NCBI GenBank assembly: GCA_018105865.1
Contig: CM030862.1
Location: 3,678,062 to 3,742,061, forward strand
Direction of reading: 5' to 3'
Source: Metaphire vulgaris
Taxonomy: Eukaryota; Annelida; Clitellata; Crassiclitellata; Megascolecidae
DNA: 64,000 bases
How positions within the stretch are numbered: position 1 is the first letter of the stretch; every line of letters begins with the position of its first letter. The translations under genes and the position numbers were made by a program. Under the pieces are notes generated by a model. That model was not told where the DNA came from. It saw only the letters and a list, made by a program, of their open reading frames with translations, and searched no databases. Positions 49,562 through 59,874 of the stretch are shown piece by piece.

Positions 49562-52500
49562 CATTATTATTCATTTTACCCAGCACCATTTAAGCTGGTT
49601 TAGTGAACAGTACACAGACACCTATCAACCTCACTAACAACCCGTACCATAGAATTTTGAACAGGCCTGTCGGAACGAATTTTCAGCAGGGGGTGCAGAT
49701 TTTCTCCAGGTAAAAGCAGTAGCGTCACTTCACACTTTTCTGGGGGCGAGATAATTTTTGGCAAATTTTTGCAAAATGTTGGCAACTTTTGGGCCAATAT
49801 TAACAAATTTTGGCAATTTTTGGGCCAGTTTTATCAAATCTTGGTAATTTTTGGGCCAATTTTAGCTGGAAGGGGTGCAGACAGGGTGCAGACCATCTTC
49901 TTTTCAGGGGGTGCACTGCACCCCTAAATTTTTCCAGGGGGTGCAGCTGCACCCCTGCACCCCCACTTCGTACGGGCCTGATTTTGAATGATTTGTTTTA
50001 AATGAATAATGCTGTATGCCAAATTTTAAATGGCAATAATACAAATACTCATGAGGTAATTTTTTAGATATATTGAATAATGAATTAGTGAATTGTTCTG
50101 ATTAGTGGGTTCTTATTTCAGATACACACAGGTCTTCAACATAGTATTATTTGGCCATGTCAAAGAAATTCTCTACCTTTGGAATTACCAACTATTGCAG
50201 ATAAGTTGAGAGAACAAGGTTATTCCACTCATATGGTCGGCAAGTGGCATATTGGATATTATGAAAAACAGCTCATGCCAAACTTTAGAGGATTTGATTC
50301 ATACTTTGGCAAGTTGTATATGGTAATCTGTTATGGATTTAAGTTATTTATTTGTTTCATTAACTGAGTGCAAGAGATAAAAGAAAGAGACAAAGATTGC
50401 TGGTTGTAGATTAAATTTTAATGAAAGAGGTGACAGTTAGTTTTTTAAGCTGACAGTTTCATATTGAATTAAGGATTTTTATGGAATTGCATTATGCAAT
50501 GCTTTTAAAAGAGTGATGAAAATGATCTGCTCTGATTTGGTTTCATTATAGTAAAACAAGATTAATATTTACCAACTGCTTATAATGTTTTTCATTGTTA
50601 TTAATTACAATAAGCACTTTAGGAACTTTGCTTTACTATGAATATCCCAATTTGCTCTTTAGATAGATTTTGGCTGTGACTGAATAATTTATCTTAACAT
50701 TATTTAAGATGATTTACTGAGCAAGTTGCCAGTTGAATAATAATATTAAATTAATGTTTGGAAATAGTTGCTTATGTTAAATGACGCAAACATCAGTTCT
50801 GAATCTAAGAATTTGGAGGCATTCATATTTTACAGACACACCTTGATTGCACTCATTTCCTGCAAGATGTTCAATGCATGCAATCTTTTTGTCATTTGAG
50901 TGGTAATATACTGTAACTATGAAGTAAACAAGTAATGCCTGAATTTATCATGAAGTGGCTATGGTATTTATATAATGACTGAATTTGTCTTACTAGGCTA
51001 TTTACTTGGAAGTGAAAATTACTATGGCCATCACCGCTGTTATTCATTCAGAAGTCAGTCATATTTTTGCCTCAAATAATTCAGATCTTTTATGTGGATT
51101 TGACCTGAGGGACAATATCAATCCTACAAAGGACTATGCCGGCCAATATTCAACTCATTTGTTTGCTGAGAAAGCAGTTGAGATTATTAGTCGCCATTCT
51201 CATTCAGAAGATAATAAGGTACGGAAGTCACTACATTCTAATAAATGTAGTTATGGCATATTCTTCTTTTATCTTTCATCGTGTACAATGAGAAATCAAA
51301 ATATTCCTTATAAGTTATAACAGAATGCCAGTGATATTTAGTTTTGCAATAATTTGGGTTTTAATTTTTGTTTTGTTTTAGAGCTGCTATTTTAGTTTTT
51401 ATTTGAGTTTTGTTTAGTAAATAATTTTAGCTTTAGTTTTTATTTAGTTTTCATTTTGCAAACAATTTTAGTTTTAGTCTTAACCTTGCAAGTGTCACTT
51501 GATATTCATTTCCTTTACACAATTTATTTTAGGAAAAATTTGCCATCAAACGGTTGTAAGTGATTGTTATCATCAGTTGTTTAAATACTGTACTGGTAAT
51601 ACACCATGAACTAAACATGTTAACTTTCATCAAATGCCAAAATTTTAATTGTTGATGAAATGTGTTGCACCAATGTACTGAGACTAAAATATTCACAATT
51701 CAGTCTCACTCACAGTTGTTCAGTTCTGCTGTGCATTAGTCTAACTCTATACTGAATCGAATGTTCATTTAATTATAAGAGGACTCTCATTTCTAAACTC
51801 TTGGTTAGACAATTTCTATGGCTAGCTGTTAACCACCCACAAAGAGAGAAGATTCGCTAAACGTGAGCTTGTGAGGCAGGCCCAGCGATTAAATCTTCGG
51901 CCATGTCTGCTAAAATTGCGAGTATGATGCTTGACGCTGTCCCTAAAAATTGAGTGCCACTTCATCTCCAGAGTATTGCTGAAGTTCAGATAAATAATTG
52001 TCCAGCTGGCCTTGAACAGGTGATACTGTAGGACGTGAGGATGCGTTCAGAGGCGTAGCGAGGGTATCCGGCGCCCAGGGGCAAAGTGTACCGTTGGCGT
52101 CCCAACACTGCTGACGAGCAAAAAAATAGGTAGATCATCACATCGTTCTCTTGGCGCCCCTTAACTCTCTACGGCGTCCCTCTTCTTATACTCCTGACGA
52201 GCAAAAAAAGGTTGCTGCACTTGTTTCTTCTTATTTATTATGTATTTAACTGTTTAACTTACCCCAAAAACCTGATTTTGGCGCCCCCTCACCTCGGCGC
52301 CCAGGGGCATATGCCCCCACCCGCCCCCTTCGCTGCGCCTCTGAATGTGTTTGGTATGGTAGGTTTATCAGATGCTGTCAACTTGTTGGCAAGGAACTTA
52401 ATGTACTTCATTTGAGGAGGTAAGGGTTCATCCATATAGTGCGTATGCAAAAACAGCATATTTTCAACCCCCTCCTCCCATTGCACATAGCATACATAGG

Positions 52501-55500
52501 AAAAATCCGATCTCCCCTCCCCCTCAGTGCGTACTATGTGGATGGACCCTAACGAGGCAACATCACCGGCAGTGGTTACATTATCTGAGTCCACAATAGA
52601 GCTTGTCTGTGATGTAGTGCTGTTATTAGATGATAAACATGTAAGAACCCTAAAATATTCAAAGCATCTGCATTGCAGTAGTAGAAACACAAAAACAGTC
52701 TGACCTGACCACCTTTGTTCAATGGTTAGACCCTATAATAATTTTGGCAGACCATTGTTCTAACTACAAACCATTTTCTAAAAAATTTTGAAATATTTTT
52801 GCTATTTTAGTTTTCAAATAATTGTAGTTTTTATTCCTATTTTGTTTTGCAGCTTCTATTTTAGTTTTTATTTAGTTTTTGTTTTGGAAATAATTTTTGT
52901 TTAAGTTTTAGTTTCAGTTGACGAAATCAGAATAATTTTAGTTTTTAGTTTTATTTCTTTTGCTGATATATCACTGTGACTGCAGAATACTATCATGAAT
53001 GTCTATTTCAAATAGATTCCTGAAATACCAGCAATTCCTCTTGATTTCATATTTCTAAGGGTATCATTAAGATTTTCAGACATTTAAAATTCTTGCATAA
53101 ATATATTAATTTTATTCTTTATTTAGCCACTTTTTCTGTATCTCCCTTTCCAAGCAGTTCATGCACCTTTGCAAGTTCCGGAAGCTTACATGGAACCATA
53201 TGCTAATATCACAGATAAAGCCAGAAGAATGTATGCAGGTATACTGCATTATTTTTCAAGAATTTTGAAAATATATGTGTGTCTAATACCAGAAAAAGAA
53301 TTGACTTTCCACATGAAATTTTGCACATAAGAAATTTTATGCACCCAAGGACTGCATAAAATTAGAGGGAACATTTACGTCAAGGCTTCAGCACGTAATC
53401 TAGTGTCGGGCAGCCCTTCTCAGCCTTAAGCGGCTTGACTTTAACATTTCCCCCACTGAACTCATAGTAATAAATTAAGTAAATTAGAGATATTACAAAT
53501 TTCATAGTTTTTCAAGGAACACATCAGCTGCATATTTAAGGTTATGAAAAATTAAAATTACTATACAGTTGCCTTTACAAACATATGAAATATAAATTTT
53601 GTTGTGAAATGCGAATGACATATGTGTTATTATGCAGGCATTAAAATATTGCAGCAGAATGTAGAGGGTGGCGCAAAAAACCGGACTATATTAAATGCAC
53701 ACCTAATTGTGACTAATCCGTTTTTTTGCGCCACCCTGTATGTTGACAAATGAAGCTGTGGAAAAATTTAAGAACTTAGGATTGGTTCTTAGGAAACTTA
53801 ATTTAAGAATATTCCGCTGTCTTTTCAAACTACTTTAAAATATTCTATTTTTTCTTGGAACCCTTGAAAATTCTAGTGACACTCTAGGGTTACACGACAT
53901 ACTGGTTGTCAGTCACTGGCTTATCTATGTATTAGCAGTTTCTCTGTGAGTTCTTCAAGACATGCTATTATATACAGGCGATTAACCAAATTTCTGTGTG
54001 TACTTGGCTGGTTGAAAATAAGAGATCACAGCTGTGAACATTGGAACCTTTGTTCGCAATTATTATTGTTTCCTGGAAGTATTTGAACGTGCACTTTTTT
54101 TGTAGGCATGGTGTCTTGTCTGGATGAGGCTGTTGGAAATATCACAGAGGCTTTGAAAACTCGTGGCTTGTGGAATAACACTATTTTCATCTTTTCAACT
54201 GGCAAGTGTCATCTGTGTGTGTAGAAAAAAATATTACTGGTATAAACATTTAGAAATGGTAGGCATACTAAGACCATCTGTAGGTTATTTGATAACTTTC
54301 ATACTGGTCATCTCTGAAGTTTTAGGTACCATATCCATTTTTATCTGTTATTGATGGATTCAAAGGTAATGGCCAGCAGACATGGGTCAATTACAATTGT
54401 AATTGTAATTCAATTGTAATTAATTACATTTTGCCAATGTAATTGTAATTGTAATTGGTCTGTGGAAAGTTCAATTACATGTAATTGTAATTGTAATTGT
54501 CATTTGTGTAATTGTAATTGTAATTGAGCTATTGTAATTGATTTACCCGATTACATGGATGTGAGTTTTATAAGTTCTAACTAGAAAGATGCTCGAATTC
54601 GCTCGCTTTTGAGTGCAGGATAATACTAATCCAATACCTATACCTAATACCCAATCATTGAATTCATGCTGAACAACATTTCAATGATCGCCACCTAGCC
54701 AAGCTCTGCGCCACGTAATAATTAGGCCTATATGCGTTAAAATCACTTAACTGTGACCATTTGTGACGCTGTACACGTATTTTTTTGTGGACGTTAAAAT
54801 GTACGTTAAAATTGCGCAACTACCTCAGGCTGCGAACAATTGTTACCAATAGCAACGTCGCCGCACGCCCAGCCCTCTGACGCTGCAATGGGGCTGTTGA
54901 ACAATTGTTACCAATAGCAACGTCGTCTTGAACATCGTCCACCAACGATCGCGACGTAGGACTAAACGGTCTACCAATAGTCAACGCCGCCCAGAATTAA
55001 GGACTAAACGGTCTAAACCGTCTACCAATAGTCAACCAATCAGAATATTTTAGAAGGTAACAGACAGAGAGGCATACAGATAAGGATTTTAATATTATAG
55101 ATAGCGTATTAGCATGTATGAGCCGGTCTTGTCAGTCTATGAATGTATGGCAGTGGATGGTTAGTGAATTGTCAAAGCACAACGGTTATTGGTAAATGGA
55201 CTCACTGCTCTGGTCAGTTGCCATGCAAAAATTTACTTATTTACTTTTTACTGCTTTTCAAATTGGAAGGGAACCAGCTTATCATTTGTCTACTTCCTGT
55301 GTTCTGCGGCTGCACTTTTTTGTGAATGAAAGTTTAATGCCAGTAAAGATTAGCATAAATCAAGCAGAAGTAATATGGAATTATTTAGAAAAGTCTGATG
55401 ACTTTAATAATGCTGTTTCCAATGCAAATGTTAAAGTGAAGTGCCGGTTGTGTGGTGAATTAGTGTCATGCTCGAAAAAGGTTATTTTTCAATTTGTTGA

Positions 55501-57577
55501 CTCATTTGCAGGTTTGTGAAACTTTATTTATTTATTTATTTATTTATTTATTGAAAGTTAAGATTTTTGTGGTAAATCGACCTAGAAGGACTAAACACAT
55601 TACATAGTACATGAATAATAGGCCTATAGGTCAGGATCTATCAGAATAGCTGATCTCGAACAGCCAAGTCTTCAGATTCTTAAATATGTCCAGAGAAGTT
55701 GATGTTTGACAGAAATGGGAAAACGATTCCAGGCTTTCGCTGCAGTAACCGGAAGGCACGGTCGCCGGCAGTGGCAAGACTAATGCGGCACCAGGAGTTG
55801 AGTGGAGCCAGATCGCAGACGCCTTCTACTGTCTATGTCTGCCGATCTCTGGAGTTCACACTGGAGATAGGAGGGACCGATGTCATGCAAGCACCGATAG
55901 ACAAGGGTTGCCAGTTTATAAGTTATTCTCTCGGGACTGAGAGCCAGTGTAGGTCGATCAACAGTGGCGTGATGTGATCGTTTTCCTTGATTGATGGATC
56001 AGGCGTGCAGCCGCATGAAGTACGCTCTGGAGTCTGTCGAGGAGGTATTTCGGGAGCCCTGCTAAGGTGGCGTTGCCGTAGTCAATTTTTAGTGATTACT
56101 AAGGCACTGATCAAGTCTTCATGGCATTCAGAGATACATATTTTCGTATGCTGCAATATTAACAGTGCTGCAAAGCAGCTGGCGACGGTGTGCGTGTCAC
56201 GTGTTGCCTCGTATTGGCGGTATTATCGATATAGATGCCGAGATTTCTGACATATAGGGGCTTGGATGGATATCGTGACCATTGATCCGGACCGAAGTGG
56301 ATTGGAGCAGGTGCTGCTGTCTTCGGTTGCCATCCATAAGATTTCTGTCTTCGCAGTATTGAGTTGGAGACGATTTGAGCCTAGCCATTCTGTCATTTCT
56401 GCGACACAGTTCGTAATTCGTGATTGGAGTTGTTGGGTTAGAGCTGAGTGACAACTCCCATATACTTGGGTATCATCTGCATATAGGTGTCCCTGCAGAT
56501 CATGCTTGTGAGCTATGTCAAGTAGATCGACCAGGTATAATGCAAAGAGGATGGGTCCGAGGACTGAACCTTGAGGGACCCCATTCGTGACTGGGTAATT
56601 CTCCGATGTTGAGTTGGCACAGCGTGCACAGAGTAAGTGCGCTGGTTAAGGTATGATGAGAACCATGCAATTGCGGTGCCACCAACTCCGTAAGTTATTT
56701 CCAGCCTCTTCAGCAGAGTGTCGTGTTCGACAGTATCGAACGCTGAAGTCAGGTCTAGTAGTATCAGTGCCGCTACCTTTCCGGTGTTTGTAGGGATATC
56801 TGCAATTACCTTCAGGACTGCTGTCTGGTCGAGTGTGAGGCGGTAGGCCGATGCAGACTTGGAAGCAGCTTGTGAGTCGTCAGATATTGGTTGAGCTGAC
56901 TTGCTACAAGGCGCTCCAGTAGCTTAGAAAGAACCGATAGGTTGGAGATCGGTCGATATGATTTGACATCTGAGGGGTCAGAGTTAGATTTCTTGATCCT
57001 AGGAACAACATAAGCGGTCTTAAAAATAGTAGGCACTGTCCCCGAGGAGATCGAGCGATTGAAGAGCTCAGTGATAAACGGACTCTCAGACTTTTGAGAT
57101 TTAACTTTGTTAAGGTTTTTTTAAATAGGCGGTAGCATATGACTTTGTTGAACTAATTTATGTTAATTATTTTAGACACTTAAGTTTATTAAAAGAAGCA
57201 GAAAGAGTAATGAAAAGTAATTGTAATTGTAATTGTAATTGACACGTTTGTAATTGTAATTGTAATTGATCCCAATGTAATTGGCTGTAATTGTAATTGT
57301 AATTGTAATTGACAAAAATCAGTATAATTGTAATGTAATTGTAATTGCTTAAAATGTAATTGACCCATGTCTGATGGCCAGAGATGCATTTTGTAAGCAA
57401 AAAGAACTTTACACCAAAATCTATACCTGGATTTTAAAAGTTGTTACTGAAATGCTGTATATTCTCAGTATTTCTGTATTCCTGTGAATGCTGGAAAGTG
57501 ACTAAAAGAGGGAGGGAAAGAATGCAGGCGTTTGAAATGTGGTGTTAAGCTGCCAACCTACGAGTTGAAGACAGCAC

Positions 57578-57656
<79 letters not shown>

Positions 57657-59345
57657 CGACGACGACGATGATACTGATTGATGGATCCCTTCTCCTTTGA
57701 TCACTGTGTTTTACATAAGCTATGTTGTTCAACCCTATTGAAGCATGCTTGCATTTCACTTAATTTGCCTTAAGATCAGGGTGCGATTTGTGACCTGGAG
57801 CAGTGGGGGAATATGTCGAGCTTGGGGGGATGTAGTTGTTGGGGAAGTGTAGCAGTGGGGGGATGTAGTGGTGGGGGATGTAGCAGTAGGTGGATGCAGT
57901 TGGGCAGTGGGGGGGAATCCCCCCTTCCCCCCTACAAATCGCGCCCTGCTTAAGATAAATATTTTAAATATTTTTTGGATATTGTATATTTTAGATAATG
58001 GTGGACAGGTATACGAGGGAGGTAACAACTGGCCACTCAGAGGGTGGAAAGGGTCCTTATTTGAAGGAGGAATGCGAGGAGTGGCATTTGTCAACAGCCC
58101 TTTGATTAAGAAACGCGGTGTCATCTATCCTGGACTTTTGCATGTCTCTGATTGGTTCCCGACACTGCTTAAGCTTGCAGGAGGTAGACCAGATAGTTTG
58201 AAGCTGGACGGATATGATGTTTGGAAGTCAATTAGGTATGTGTTTCCTTAAACTACGACAAGATTAAATGGCCTTAGTAGTATAGTGGTTGAGGACTTGA
58301 CATAATTTTATGATTTCATTTTGTAAAAGAAGTTCCAAAATTCCAGATTTTTATCCTCTTGTCAACTCCATTCTGATTTTGGTATTTATTTTTCAGTGTT
58401 GCCTTTTCGGTTTGTTATGATAGTGTCTTTTCAAAGAGCTTTTTCATATTCAATAATTATCAATTTTTAATTTAAATATGCTAGGCACATTGAATATTTA
58501 CATGTTAAGTTTGGCACTTATTAGTGAAGGAGCAGAAAGTCCTCGTGTTGAGCTGCTGCACAACATTGATCCTCTGGATACGCACGGCTCGTACCTCAAC
58601 ATCTCAGATTTTGACAATCGCATAACTGCGGCCATTAGAGTTGGAAAATGGAAATTGATAACTGGAAATGCAGGTAGGCCTACATCACATTTGTATACTG
58701 GGCACCAGTTGAAGGGGGCACCAAAAAAACTCGTGTGATCATGCTCTACTTAGCGAAGAAAGAGAAGAAATTGAAACAACTGACCAGTTCACTTATTTAA
58801 AAGCAGGAGAAGTGCATTGGAAGTTTTAGCCTTGTGTCAATGAAATGTCAAGATTTGTCAGAGGTTTTTGACCTTCTAGTTGAATTTTCTGACTGTCCTG
58901 TCATGGGCACCAAATAGACCCCTAGGCCGAATTTGTAACGGTAATCGGCTGGCTTAATGGCATTTACAGCCACTTTTTGGCTAAGCAGCAATATCTTCTA
59001 GATTTACTCAGATTCTTTCAAGAGGTGAACTTGAGGGTCATTCATCTAGTTATATTTGATTTTCTAGGAAATGGAAGTTGGATTGCACCGCCAGAAGATT
59101 CATCGTCACATTCCATCCCGGATTCTGATCCGAAGGCAAAGAATATCTGGTTGTTTGATCTGTCTACTGATCCGCTTGAAAAAAATGACTTATTCGAAAG
59201 CAACAAGGAGGTCGCCATTCAACTTCTAAATCGCCTCTCTGACTACCAGTCAACGGCAGTCCCACCACGTTATCCAAAAGATGACCCACTCTGTGATCCA
59301 GATTTGCATAGTGGCTTTTGGAGTCCTTGGGTTGAAAACTTTTGA
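47339..59345 (+). CDS. ARSB-like: Arylsulfatase B-like gene ARSB-B (8 exons, frameshift in exon 3)
   Basis: A tandem paralog of ARSB-A with the same eight exons: 47339-47617, 50122-50308, 50997-51218, 53127-53238, 54106-54201, 57995-58235, 58525-58673 and 59068-59345. They total 1564 nt, one more than a multiple of three. The excess base is in exon 3, where CAGTCATATTTTTGCCTCAA stands against CAGTCATTTTCTCCCTCAA in ARSB-A; the frame then meets TAA at 51077-51079, giving about 182 residues. Elsewhere it looks functional: a signal peptide, ADD (Asp42-Asp43), CTPTR at Cys80, [25 protein letters not shown], and an intact stop. Both GC-donor introns are conserved. It may be a young pseudogene, a null allele, or a base-calling error. 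Confidence 0.85.
47689..47962. mobile_element. hAT-like MITE in ARSB-B intron 1, GGGCCC-rich family
   Basis: CTAGACCCGCCGAGAGAAAT at the left and CTCTCGGCGGCCCTG at the right, related to 30401-30605. Flanks CCGGCGC are near-identical but offset by a base. Two module copies (GACGAATTTTTTTTGCTTGT near 47739 and GATGACCTTTTTTGCTTTTC near 47785). Confidence 0.7.
48118..49563 (+). mobile_element. CR1-like LINE C-terminus, split by an hAT element
   Basis: 48118-48218 reads [16 protein letters not shown] then [10 protein letters not shown]. After the insert (49178 on) it continues [20 protein letters not shown], then [20 protein letters not shown] and [30 protein letters not shown]. This is the CR1-type ending (LGL.TLE.RR.RGDLIE.YKI). 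The (ATT)n tail is at 49492-49563. Confidence 0.82.
48219..49177. mobile_element. 959-bp hAT-type element with GGCCAAGGCCAAGG repeats
   Basis: Ends CAGACTTGGAGTC and GACTCCAAGTTTG, perfect duplication GATTTGAT (48211-48218, 49178-49185). Both subterminal regions (48224-48390, 49023-49165) are degenerate arrays of GAGGCCAAGGCCAAGGAC-like units. The centre (48400-49020) includes a TACTAAATTTCTAATTAAACT stretch and no transposase I recognise. Confidence 0.88.
49662..49980. mobile_element. hAT-type MITE, CAGGCCYGT ends
   Basis: A 319-bp element, CAGGCCTGTCGGAACGAA to TTCGTACGGGCCTG, with a perfect duplication ATTTTGAA (49654-49661, 49981-49988). A piece of the CAGTGGCGTCATTT family (CAGTAGCGTCACTTCACAC) is nested near 49719. 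Confidence 0.92.
50122..50308 (+). CDS. ARSB-like: ARSB-B exon 2
   Basis: 187 nt: [12 protein letters not shown], then [13 protein letters not shown] (Lys134, His136) and RGFDSYF. GC donor TTTG|GCAAGT as in ARSB-A. Confidence 0.92.
50997..51218 (+). pseudogene. ARSB-like: ARSB-B exon 3, with +1 frameshift
   Basis: 222 nt against 218 in ARSB-A. The start reads [20 protein letters not shown] as in human ARSB (YLLGSEDYY), then runs to a stop at 51077. The rest of the exon is open in the next frame: [33 protein letters not shown]. One inserted T or A in a T-rich spot (51061-51070) accounts for it, plus one in-frame codon gain. Confidence 0.88.
52048..52343. mobile_element. hAT-type MITE, CAGAGGCGTAGCGAGG ends
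   Basis: A 296-bp element ending TTCGCTGCGCCTCTG, flanks GATGCGTT and AATGTGTT (6 of 8). Two module copies with ACGAGCAAAAAAATAGG and ACGAGCAAAAAAAGGTTGC (near 52116 and 52198). Confidence 0.82.
52424..52549. mobile_element. Short PIF/Harbinger-like MITE
   Basis: A 126-bp element, GGGTTCATCCATATAGTGCG to TATGTGGATGGACCC, with TAA on both sides (52421-52423, 52550-52552). Related to 31410-31825. Confidence 0.88.
53127..53238 (+). CDS. ARSB-like: ARSB-B exon 4
   Basis: 112 nt: [20 protein letters not shown] then [17 protein letters not shown]. Keeps the active-site His. Donor GTATAC. Confidence 0.92.
53664..53738. mobile_element. 75-bp mariner-type MITE
   Basis: GAGGGTGGCGCAAAAAACCGG at the left (first 20: GAGGGTGGCGCAAAAAACCG) and CGTTTTTTTGCGCCACCCTG at the right, with TA on both sides. 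The terminal motif is typical of mariner elements. Confidence 0.85.
54106..54201 (+). CDS. ARSB-like: ARSB-B exon 5
   Basis: 96 nt: [32 protein letters not shown] donor ACTG|GCAAGT, as in ARSB-A. Confidence 0.92.
54377..57373 (+). mobile_element. 3.0-kb hAT element with BED finger, broken by a LINE
   Basis: Ends CAGACATGGGTCAATTAC and TGACCCATGTCTG with a perfect 8-bp duplication ATGGCCAG (54369-54376, 57374-57381). Many (TAATTG) repeats lie inside both ends. The plus ORF (55196-55519) encodes [20 protein letters not shown] then [17 protein letters not shown], a BED-type zinc finger, cut short where the LINE 55525-57105 entered. Without the LINE it would be about 1.4 kb. It lies in ARSB-B intron 5. 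Confidence 0.92.
55525..57105 (-). mobile_element. CR1/L2-like LINE with reverse transcriptase
   Basis: Minus strand, 5' to 3': [72 protein letters not shown] (catalytic YADD near 56480-56510), [43 protein letters not shown].. and KTWLF. It ends in an (AAAT)n tail at 55524-55552. Frameshifts are present. AACTTT repeats at both junctions suggest its target duplication. Confidence 0.88.
57574..57672. repeat. (ATG)n microsatellite
   Basis: About 100 bp of ATG/ACG triplets just after text (GTGGTGTTAAGCTGCCAACC) that may be another RTE tail remnant. Confidence 0.95.
57777..57948. mobile_element. MITE in ARSB-B intron 5, CAGGGTGCGATTTGT family
   Basis: A 172-bp element, CAGGGTGCGATTTGT to ACAAATCGCGCCCTG, perfect duplication CTTAAGAT (57769-57776, 57949-57956). 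The ARSB-A intron has the empty site TTGCCTTAAGATAAAT near 41046-41060. Confidence 0.93.
57995..58235 (+). CDS. ARSB-like: ARSB-B exon 6
   Basis: 241 nt: [20 protein letters not shown], then [17 protein letters not shown] and [18 protein letters not shown]. Active-site residues equivalent to Asp300, Asn301 and Lys318 are kept. Confidence 0.93.
58525..58673 (+). CDS. ARSB-like: ARSB-B exon 7
   Basis: 149 nt, almost identical to ARSB-A exon 7: [20 protein letters not shown] and [14 protein letters not shown]. The intron before it is only 289 bp versus 1605 bp in ARSB-A, where transposons were added. Confidence 0.93.
59068..59345 (+). CDS. ARSB-like: ARSB-B exon 8 and stop
   Basis: 278 nt: [55 protein letters not shown] and TGA; one codon longer than ARSB-A. 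Confidence 0.93.
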
Positions 59346-59655
59346 TGAGCAGTACCTGAAAATAGCTTTTGTGATCTTGTTGAGTCGTGTGTTTTACCAG
59401 GGTTTTGGTGCTCCTGCTGCTGGTGCTTTAGTCATTCCTATTTGACAGAGTTTAATTTAATATTGTCCCAGGCATTTAACTATTTAGTTTAGTCTCTTGT
59501 TATCATTCTACATGATATTTTATTAATCTGTCATATTTAATAGTTGGTTTTCTAGTTGAGGCTTTTGTTTTAATGATATTTTATTCAGAACTTTAATATT
59601 TTATTTCTTGATATTATTTGGTTTTCTAATGGTTGCAGTATGCAAAATTTGATTG

Positions 59656-59874
59656 CAGTGGCGTCGTGCAGCAATTTTTTCGGGATGCCCATTCCCAACG
59701 TGAAAAAGTTTGCATTGAGCTAAAAAAGGTCAGCTCCAGGGCTCTGATCTCCTGAGAAAGTCAGACAAGGAAAAGCGATTGTCAATTTTATGACACATAG
59801 CATAATTATTTTGCACTCCAAAATTTTTTGAGGATGGCCAGGCATCCCCAAGCTACCACTACATGATGCCTCTG
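59656..59874. mobile_element. hAT-like MITE, CAGTGGCGTCGTGCAG end
   Basis: A 219-bp element ending ACATGATGCCTCTG, flanks TTTGATTG and TTTCAATG (6 of 8). Carries a weak module copy (GAGCTAAAAAAGGTCAGC). 59875-60880 has no recognised feature. Confidence 0.7.
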
